Assembly: GCA_021800255.1 (NCBI GenBank)
Contig: JAJYZC010000010.1
Span: 1 to 62,624 of the forward strand
Length of the DNA: 62,624 nucleotides
Source: Acidobacteriota bacterium
Lineage (GTDB): Bacteria; Acidobacteriota; Terriglobia; Terriglobales; Acidobacteriaceae
Direction of reading: 5' to 3'
The notes under the pieces are model-generated. The model searched no databases. It was not told the origin of the DNA and saw only the letters and a program-made list of their open reading frames with translations. The position numbers were made by a program, and so were the translations under genes. Positions 56,871 through 62,624 of the stretch are shown here, piece after piece (positions within the stretch are counted from its first letter, which is position 1; each line of letters starts with the position of its first letter).

Positions 56871-59006
56871 TCACCCTGCCGGTTCGAGGGCCCGCAAGAG
56901 CGCCTCGGCATCCGTCACTGGCGGCAGGCACGTCCTTCCCCGGCAGACCAGCGCCCACGCCTCTGTGCCGGCGGGGTGCGGAATCTGAAGCAACGTCTGC
57001 TCCAGCGCCGGCGGAACTCCGCCGGGAACCAGCCGGAAAGGCGCAATGCGCATTACCGTCTTATTGACGGCGAAGCGCGCGACCGCCGTGGCTTCGAGGC
57101 GCGCGGCTTCAGGTCCGGAACCCACCACGATCACCTGCACCGGATCATCGACGAGCCGCTCTAGCGCCAGCCCGTAGCTGCCTGCGTAGAGCCCGAAGTG
57201 CTCCACGATGCCCGCAAAGCTGGCCAGCGTGTCTTCGGCGATGTCGCGGTATTCGCGGCGCTCGCTCAGCGCCTCCAGCCGCAGAAGCGCCGCCGCCGCC
57301 GTGGGATTGCCCGCAGGCGTGGGCGAGTCCTGGAGCGGTTTGCGCCGCGCCGCCAGCGCCCCCAGCGGCGCAGAACCGGCGGCCGAAGCGGCATCGTAAA
57401 AGGCGCCGCCCGCGGCATCGTAGAACCGGGCGATCATTGCGTCCGCCAGCTTCACGCCCACATGGTAGTAGTTCATATTTCCGCTCGCCAGCCATGCGTC
57501 GATGGCCGCGTGCAGCGTGAAGGCGTAGTCATCCAGGGTTCCCGGCGCCTTTTCCGCCGGTGCAACTCCGTCTCCATAGGCGATCACGTGATGGAGCAGC
57601 GCGGCGCCGTCCCATGCCTCGTCTAGCAGGCGGTTGAGGGTGCGCAGCGCGAACTCCCGGGTCTCTTCGATGCGCAGCACCCGCGCTGTCTCCAGGTACG
57701 CGGTCACCGCCATCGCATTCCATCCCGTGTAGAGGGTGCGGTCGATAAAGGGCGCTGGCCGCCGCGCCCGCGCCGCCAGCAGCTTGCCACGCGCTCTCTC
57801 GATCACCGGCCTCAATGCCTCGGCCGTGCTGCCACGCTGCGCTGCGAACTCGGTTAACGATTGGTTCACGTGCAGGACGTTCTTGGCGGGGTTGTGGTGC
57901 ATATCGCCCAGCTCGCCGATGTCCCAATACGCCGTAGCCAGATCCAACTCCTCGCCGTCCAGCACCGCGCGCGCCTCGTCCAGCGTCCAGGTAAAGTAGT
58001 CGCCGTCGTCGTCCAGCCCCACGTCGGCGTCCTGCGAGGCGTAAAATCCGCCCCCCTCCCGGTCCGTCATCACCGTGTCCAGCCAGCCCACGATCTCCCG
58101 CGCCGTCTTCAGAAAATCCTCGCGCACATAACTCTGGAACCCGTGCACATAGTTGCGCAGCAGCTCTGTGTTGTCGTAGATCATCTTCTCGAAGTGCGGC
58201 ACAATCCAGCGCTCATCCACCGAATAGCGGTGAAACCCGCCGGCAAGCTGGTCGTACACTCCGCCCTGCGCCATCTTTTCGAGCGTAGTCTCGAACGCTA
58301 CCCGGGCCTGCTCGTTGTCCCGGCTCAGGGCAACCTGCAACAGCAGGTCCAGCGCCGCCGGGTGCGGGAACTTGGGCTGCGACCCAAACCCTCCATAGCG
58401 CGCATCGAAACGGCTCAGCGCCGCCCCAGCAATCTTTTCCACCAGACCGGGCGAAATCTCACCGCGCCCGGAAAAGCTCTCGTTCTGCTCGATGGCCGCC
58501 ATCACGCTGCCTGCCGTCTCCAGCGCCTCCGCCCGCCGCTCCCGCCACACCTGCGCCATGGCTGCTAATACCCGCCCAAACCCCGGCCGCCCGTAGCGGT
58601 CTTCGCGCGGCAGATACGTCCCCCCAAAGTAAGGCCGCCCATCTGGCGTCAAAATCGCCGTCAGCGGCCATCCTCCCTGGCCGCTGATCGCCGACACCGC
58701 CGACTGGTAGCGCGCATCCACATCCGGACGCTCGTCGCGGTCCACCTTCACGGCCACAAAGTGTTCATTGATGAGCGCCGCAATCTCCGGATCCTCATAC
58801 GACTCCCGGTCCATCACGTGGCACCAGTGACACCACACGGCTCCGATGTCAAGCAGGATCGGTTTGTCCTCAGCCTGCGCGCGCGCAAACGCCGCCTCGC
58901 CCCACGGGTGCCACATCACCGGCTGATGCCGCGCCGAGCGCAGATAGGAAGAAGCCGCATGTTCTAGCAGATTGCCCTGCGCCTCTGGGGAAGACATCTC
59001 GTGCAT
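56871..59006 (-). CDS. YyaL/SSP411-type thioredoxin-domain protein (DUF255)
   Basis: A 711-residue protein of the YyaL/SSP411 family. A thioredoxin-like domain (DUF255) opens it: QPVMWHPWGEAAFARA and WCHWCHVMDRESYEDPE with Cys59 and Cys62 (CHWC). The rest, from about residue 200, is an (alpha/alpha)6 barrel related to N-acylglucosamine 2-epimerase (FPHPAALDLLL, MAQGGVYDQLAGGFHRYSVD, FYASQDADV). The role in bacteria is unknown; the redox motif and the sugar-enzyme-like barrel are known family features. ATG 59004-59006 or 58995-58997 is more likely than the frame's first ATG at 59033. Confidence 0.92.
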   Translation of the reverse strand: MHEMSSPEAQGNLLEHAASSYLRSARHQPVMWHPWGEAAFARAQAEDKPILLDIGAVWCHWCHVMDRESYEDPEIAALINEHFVAVKVDRDERPDVDARYQSAVSAISGQGGWPLTAILTPDGRPYFGGTYLPREDRYGRPGFGRVLAAMAQVWRERRAEALETAGSVMAAIEQNESFSGRGEISPGLVEKIAGAALSRFDARYGGFGSQPKFPHPAALDLLLQVALSRDNEQARVAFETTLEKMAQGGVYDQLAGGFHRYSVDERWIVPHFEKMIYDNTELLRNYVHGFQSYVREDFLKTAREIVGWLDTVMTDREGGGFYASQDADVGLDDDGDYFTWTLDEARAVLDGEELDLATAYWDIGELGDMHHNPAKNVLHVNQSLTEFAAQRGSTAEALRPVIERARGKLLAARARRPAPFIDRTLYTGWNAMAVTAYLETARVLRIEETREFALRTLNRLLDEAWDGAALLHHVIAYGDGVAPAEKAPGTLDDYAFTLHAAIDAWLASGNMNYYHVGVKLADAMIARFYDAAGGAFYDAASAAGSAPLGALAARRKPLQDSPTPAGNPTAAAALLRLEALSERREYRDIAEDTLASFAGIVEHFGLYAGSYGLALERLVDDPVQVIVVGSGPEAARLEATAVARFAVNKTVMRIAPFRLVPGGVPPALEQTLLQIPHPAGTEAWALVCRGRTCLPPVTDAEALLRALEPAG

Positions 59007-59067
59007 GGGCTGAGGATAAACCGTCGCGCCCAAAGGCCGCTACCATCGTTCCGCAATTGCCAGGCGC

Positions 59068-59186
59068 TATCGCATCTTCGGAAATACTGTAGACCGGAAG
59101 CACATACTCAAGCTGCCGCGACCCCAAGAAGCGGCGATATGAAAACCAATCTCAACAGGACTACACCATTTCCGAAAATGTTGTAA
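59068..59186. repeat. MITE-like inverted-repeat element, copy 3
   Basis: About 119 bp. Left end TATCGCATCTTCGGAAATAC followed by TGTAGACCGG; the right end read in reverse complement is TTACAACATTTTCGGAAATG then GTGTAG. These match the ends of copies 1 and 2, but the interior is different, so this is a diverged or internally replaced copy. It fills the gap between the thioredoxin-domain gene and the glycoside hydrolase remnant. Confidence 0.68.
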
Positions 59187-59243
59187 GTCATGCCGGCCTG
59201 TCTACCGGCTGTATAGCAGACCGATCCCTTCAAACTGAGCTGC

Positions 59244-61142
59244 TTATAAACGAGGGGGTCGATGGGGAAATCGATTTGCAGCCGCAGATAGCCCCTGTGG
59301 TTGTGACGGCACTCCGTCGCTCGTGCTGACTTCGGTAAGGCGAAGATAACAGTAGAGCGGCCAGGCATGTGCGTGGGCGCACCAGGGGATTGCGGTGGAA
59401 AGTCCGTGGGTGGGAAGCAACGAGGAGTCGAGGCTGTCGGACGCGGACCAGCGCCCGGTCCAGTAGTCAGGGAAGTGCTCGGCGTAACTGGTGAAGGTCA
59501 TGCGGCGAAGCAAATCGAGCGCCGCGGCATGACTGAAGGTGGCGACACCGAGAAGTACGGGGCCGTTGAGAGCGTACCAGAAGCCTCCATTCTCGCGGGA
59601 GCCTTGGGGAGTTCCCGAGCGCGGCGTAGGCTTTTCGATCTGCCGCGGGCCGAGGACTTCACCGGCCAGAAGGCGCTTCTGGATCTGAGTGAAGAGGAGG
59701 CGCTTGCGTTCAGCGCTGAACTCTGGGATCAACAGGGTATAACCCTGCGGCTCAAGCCACATATTGTCCTCGCCCAGGGGCGTTTGTGCGTCCATCCATG
59801 CGCGGCGCGGGAAGGCGCGATCGCCGAGGTCGCGGCTCCATGCGGCATACAACTCGGAGCGGTATTCGCGCATGGCGGCGGTGAGCTCGGCGGCCTCGGA
59901 ACCGGGAGCGCCAGACAGATGGAGCGCGGCTATCGCCGTGGCGAGGTCGCCGAGGGTGACCAGGGCCATGGCGGAATTCATGTGGCTCTCGCTCACGGCG
60001 AATTCGGTGTTGTAAGGAATGACGCTAGGCCACCAGCCGAACATGTCGTTCCAATCGGAGTTCCAGCGGCGGATAATGCCGTGCGATGCCGTACCGACGC
60101 GGTCGCGCAGGAAGAGAAACGCCTGACGGGCGTGGGCAAGCCCGGTGCCGCGGCCGGAATTTTCCAACGGGTAGTAGCCGATGGTTTCGGTGAGAATGCG
60201 CGCATCGCGTGTGACGCGGAGGTATTCGGCAAGAAGCAAGAAGAAGTAAAGCTGCTGGTCGCTGGTTTGCTGCGCGCCGCTCGGGGACCACCCAAAGCCT
60301 TCGTCGTTCAGCATGATGGTGCCATCGGGGAGGGTGCGCTTCATGATGAATCGCAAGGTAGAGCGGGCAACTGCGGGGTTAGTGTGGCAGAAAGGCAGCG
60401 CCTGCTGAGCCAGGTCACGGCTGGAGGCCATATTTCCCCAGATGTAGTCGTACATGGTGCCCTGGGGAACGACAGTCTCGTCGTAGTACTCGCGCCAGGT
60501 GGCCATGGATTCGAGCGCAGCCGCGTTCCAGAGCATTTCGCGGCGCAGCACAGGATCCGATTCATCAGAGAATCCGGGTAGGATTTGGCGCCATGCGCTG
60601 CCGAACACGGAACCGAGAGGCTTTGCGGATGCAGGCGAGGCGAGCGAAGCGCAGAGCGTGGGAATCGTGGCGGCGTCGCGGGTGTACCCGGTGATAAATG
60701 CGAGAGTGCGGGTTTCTTCGGGTTCGAGGCTGAGCGATGTGGTGACGCCGATGTTGCGATGGCCGGAGGCGCCGGTCCGTGAAACCGGGGCGAGCTCGTT
60801 ACTGACGGCTTTGACAAAGAGTGTGGGTGGGAACTGCTCGTAGCGGGACATCTCTCCGCGCGGCGGAAAAGTGAGTTTGCTCTTTCCAACCGCCCTGAAG
60901 GAGGCGGTAACCAGTCCGTTGGCGGGAGGCGCGGCCGGTTCAATGGGCCAGGCAGCGCCGTCGTGGGGGAGGTCCCAAGCGGCGAAGAGCTGCTGATATT
61001 GCGCGCGGATGAGCTCAGTGTAGCGAATGTGCAGAGGCGCCGAGCCGGAATTGTGCAGGGTGACATGGGTGAGGAAGGCGGATGTGCCTTCGTGAATCTT
61101 TGTGGGGAATTCCGGCTTTGTAGTGGACGAACCGGTTGCCAT
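59244..61142 (-). CDS. 5'-truncated glycoside hydrolase (GH94-like barrel), disrupted by an insertion sequence
   Basis: A 632-residue open frame. After an N-terminal beta-sandwich piece (GTSAFLTHVTLHNSGSAPL) comes an (alpha/alpha)6 barrel with LGSVFGSAWRQILPGFSDES, RREMLWNAAALESMATWREY and IIRRWNSDWNDMF, where the Asp in DWND corresponds to the catalytic acid of GH94 phosphorylases; GH36/GH15-like relatives are possible. The beta-sandwich is incomplete: the first 11 residues (MATGSSTTKPE) are read from the left end of the ISL3 element, so the original 5' part is gone and is not found on the other side of the element. The fragment is probably not functional. Confidence 0.75.
   Translation of the reverse strand: MATGSSTTKPEFPTKIHEGTSAFLTHVTLHNSGSAPLHIRYTELIRAQYQQLFAAWDLPHDGAAWPIEPAAPPANGLVTASFRAVGKSKLTFPPRGEMSRYEQFPPTLFVKAVSNELAPVSRTGASGHRNIGVTTSLSLEPEETRTLAFITGYTRDAATIPTLCASLASPASAKPLGSVFGSAWRQILPGFSDESDPVLRREMLWNAAALESMATWREYYDETVVPQGTMYDYIWGNMASSRDLAQQALPFCHTNPAVARSTLRFIMKRTLPDGTIMLNDEGFGWSPSGAQQTSDQQLYFFLLLAEYLRVTRDARILTETIGYYPLENSGRGTGLAHARQAFLFLRDRVGTASHGIIRRWNSDWNDMFGWWPSVIPYNTEFAVSESHMNSAMALVTLGDLATAIAALHLSGAPGSEAAELTAAMREYRSELYAAWSRDLGDRAFPRRAWMDAQTPLGEDNMWLEPQGYTLLIPEFSAERKRLLFTQIQKRLLAGEVLGPRQIEKPTPRSGTPQGSRENGGFWYALNGPVLLGVATFSHAAALDLLRRMTFTSYAEHFPDYWTGRWSASDSLDSSLLPTHGLSTAIPWCAHAHAWPLYCYLRLTEVSTSDGVPSQPQGLSAAANRFPHRPPRL
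61110..61131. repeat. Left terminal inverted repeat of the ISL3 element
   Basis: Reads TTCCGGCTTTGTAGTGGA then CGAA; it also encodes, on the minus strand, the first residues of the truncated glycoside hydrolase frame. Confidence 0.75.
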
Positions 61143-62395
61143 GCGACGATTTGAGGATACAGGATCATGAGCTGTATCGGCGCATATTGGGGATCGAGTC
61201 TCCGTGGAAAGTGGAGCGAGTAGAGCTGAAACTGGAGTCAGGCGAGGTACACGTTTACCTTGATCACGGCGAGGTTCGGCAATGGCCGTGCCCGGAGTGC
61301 GGCAAGACCTGCCGGCAGTACGATCATCAGCCGGAGCGGCGGTGGCGTCACCTGGACACCTGCCAATACCAGACGATCCTGCACGCCGAGCCGCCGCGGA
61401 GTGAGTGCGGCGAGCATGGCGTCCGGGTAGTGAAGCTGTCGTGGGCCGAGCCGGGCAGCCACTTTACGGCGCTGTTTGAGGCGCTGGCCATCGAGTGGCT
61501 GAAGGCGTCGAGCCAGAGCGCAGCGGCGAAGTTGCTGGGGCTGAGTTGGGACGAGATGCACGGGATAATGGAGCGGGCGGTCGAACGCGGACTGAAGCGG
61601 CGGCAGGCAGAGCCGGTGCAGCAGATCGGTGTAGACGAAAAAGCCTTCCGCAAGGGACACAATTACTTGACGCTGGTCAACGATCTCAGCCGGGGGCGAG
61701 TGCTGTATGTGGCCGAGGAGCGCAAACAGAGCAGTCTGGACGGGTTCTGGGCAACGCTGACTCGGGAACAGTCGCAGAGCATCGCAGCCGTGGCGATGGA
61801 TATGTGGGACCCATTCATCGCCTCGGTGGAGGCGCATGTACCGGATGCGGCGAAGAAGATCGTGTTCGACAAGTTTCATGTGGCGCAACACTTGGGCGAG
61901 GCCGTGGATCAGGTACGGCGCAAGGAGACCAAGACCTTGAAGGCTGCCGGGGACGACACGCTGACCGGGACACGCTACGACTGGCTGCGCAACCGTGCGG
62001 CGATGGAGCCACGGGACCGTCGCGAGTTCGACACGTTACGCCACAGCGGACTGAAGACGGCACGGGCCTGGGCGCTGAAGGAGACAGCGATGGCCCTCTA
62101 CGACTACGTCTACGAGCGGCCTTGCCGAAAGCATTTCCGCTGGTGGCAGAACTGGGCGCTGCGCAGCCGCCTCAAGCCGATGATCGCCGTGGCGCGCATG
62201 CTCAAACGACGCTTCGAGAACATCATCACTTACCTGCGGCATCGGATCACAAATGCAGCCAGCGAGTCGATCAATGCCAAAATCCAGTGGGTGAAGTACA
62301 CGGCGCGCGGGTTCCGCAACAAGCAGAACTTCATCCACGCAATTTACTTTCACTGCGGCGGACTTGATCTGGCGCCACTATCCTCCACTAAATAG
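61136..62395 (+). CDS. ISL3 family transposase
   Basis: A 419-residue DDE transposase. The N-terminal zinc-finger and HTH region has CPECGKTCRQYDH and RWRHLDTC; the catalytic core has IGVDEKAFRKGHNYLTLVND (first Asp), MDMWDPFIASV (second Asp) and NAASESINAKIQ (Glu). FRNKQNFIHAIYFHCGGLDL is the typical ISL3 end. The marked start is TTG 61136; TTG 61148 would drop four residues. It appears intact, so the element may still be mobile. Confidence 0.95.
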   Translation: MPCDDLRIQDHELYRRILGIESPWKVERVELKLESGEVHVYLDHGEVRQWPCPECGKTCRQYDHQPERRWRHLDTCQYQTILHAEPPRSECGEHGVRVVKLSWAEPGSHFTALFEALAIEWLKASSQSAAAKLLGLSWDEMHGIMERAVERGLKRRQAEPVQQIGVDEKAFRKGHNYLTLVNDLSRGRVLYVAEERKQSSLDGFWATLTREQSQSIAAVAMDMWDPFIASVEAHVPDAAKKIVFDKFHVAQHLGEAVDQVRRKETKTLKAAGDDTLTGTRYDWLRNRAAMEPRDRREFDTLRHSGLKTARAWALKETAMALYDYVYERPCRKHFRWWQNWALRSRLKPMIAVARMLKRRFENIITYLRHRITNAASESINAKIQWVKYTARGFRNKQNFIHAIYFHCGGLDLAPLSSTK

Positions 62396-62401
62396 CCGGA
62401 A
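62380..62401. repeat. Right terminal inverted repeat of the ISL3 element
   Basis: Reverse complement reads TTCCGGCTATTTAGTGGA then GGAT; contains the transposase stop codon TAG (62393-62395). Confidence 0.75.
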
Positions 62402-62529
62402 GCGCCACTTTTTTTAGAGCGGTCAAGGCAACCTGCGCCAGCGGCCGCTGTGTGGTTCCAGTGTGGACGTCGAGTCGTCGTTGCTCCTCTTCTCTGCTAT
62501 CCTAACCCGGCGTAGCCGGAACCAAAGAG

Positions 62530-62555
62530 GTCCACAGCTATGATGAGCTGTGGAC
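62530..62555. promoter_or_regulatory. Perfect 10-bp inverted repeat over the start of the last gene
   Basis: GTCCACAGCT (62530-62539) and AGCTGTGGAC (62546-62555) are exactly complementary around a 6-base loop (ATGATG). The right arm contains the GTG start of the partial gene that follows, so an RNA hairpin would hide the start; as DNA it could be an operator or an element end. Confidence 0.6.
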
Positions 62556-62624
62556 ATCGAACTTCTGACGCAACGGTATGCGGCTCAGATTTCCGGAGTT
62601 CTGAGTTGCTGGGATAGGGTGCTG
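62550..62624 (+). CDS. Partial gene, N-terminus only (runs off the window)
   Basis: From GTG 62550 a frame stays open to the end of the window, 25 codons: VDIELLTQRYAAQISGVLSC then WDRVL. The pattern QRYAxQIxGVLSCxDRV resembles the start of a family of long uncharacterised proteins that I recall as repeated in acidobacterial genomes, possibly mobile-element related; this is memory, not a search. No clear ribosome site is present and the hairpin at 62530-62555 covers the start. Confidence 0.45.
   Translation, partial: MDIELLTQRYAAQISGVLSCWDRVL

Larger units (their letters stand above)
61110..62401 (+). mobile_element. ISL3-family insertion sequence
   Basis: About 1.29 kb with one transposase gene. 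The ends are imperfect inverted repeats: left TTCCGGCTTTGTAGTGGA then CGA, right (reverse complement) TTCCGGCTATTTAGTGGA then GGA; 18 of the first 21 positions agree. The transposase stop lies within the right repeat. I see no clear 8-bp target duplication at either edge assignment, so one flank may have been lost or rearranged. The insertion removed the 5' part of the glycoside hydrolase gene. Confidence 0.85.

Overview
The window looks like a chromosomal stretch from an Acidobacteriota bacterium, probably Terriglobia/Acidobacteriaceae-like. This is an inference from gene content: a bacillithiol enzyme (BshC), a 1.4-kaa Oar-type TonB-dependent receptor with an N-terminal carboxypeptidase-like domain, a futalosine-pathway menaquinone gene (mqnD), compact high-GC genes on both strands and short palindromic repeats. 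I found no rRNA, convincing tRNA, CRISPR array or replication origin.

Layout. 0.1-6 kb: cold-shock protein, NUDIX hydrolase, bshC, a 38-residue membrane peptide, mscL with a zinc-ribbon tail, and mtnA with a small membrane protein. 6-12.8 kb: FucP-like sugar transporter, sodium:solute symporter with a small membrane partner, bacterioferritin, YihY/BrkB membrane protein and queG. 12.9-14.7 kb: a low-GC island with an EcoRV-like restriction endonuclease and its adenine methyltransferase. 14.7-23.4 kb: a frameshifted DUF2252 gene carrying a tandem palindromic insertion, a secreted S9 (DPP IV-like) peptidase, a decayed Uma2 fragment, glucan phosphorylase, galactokinase and a PLP decarboxylase. 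23.8-38 kb: second cold-shock gene, FAD oxidoreductase, C4 zinc-ribbon protein, malic enzyme, metallophosphoesterase, hemW, SpoIIE-type phosphatase, a REC plus degenerate GGDEF protein, mqnD, bioY, a small membrane protein, cutA, obg and a methyltransferase. 38.5-42.7 kb: the TonB-dependent receptor.

43.1-53.8 kb is the most interesting part: a very compact hybrid NRPS-PKS locus. It contains a NodU/CmcH-type carbamoyltransferase, a free-standing adenylation-carrier protein whose hand-read specificity code is one residue from the glycine code, a KS-AT-KR-DH-carrier-TE polyketide synthase with an unusual KR-before-DH order, and a convergent Sfp-type phosphopantetheinyl transferase. The simplest reading is one malonyl extension of carrier-bound glycine, giving a 4-amino-C4 acid (hydroxylated or unsaturated), possibly carbamoylated.

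54-62.6 kb: an M48 membrane protease, two related small exported helical proteins, a YyaL-type thioredoxin-domain protein, and a glycoside hydrolase gene whose 5' end has been replaced by an ISL3-type insertion sequence. Three copies of a roughly 120-bp MITE-like inverted-repeat element are dispersed at 7.5, 34.5 and 59.1 kb; one supplies the last codons of bioY. Three convergent gene pairs share a single YTAG tetranucleotide as both stop codons.
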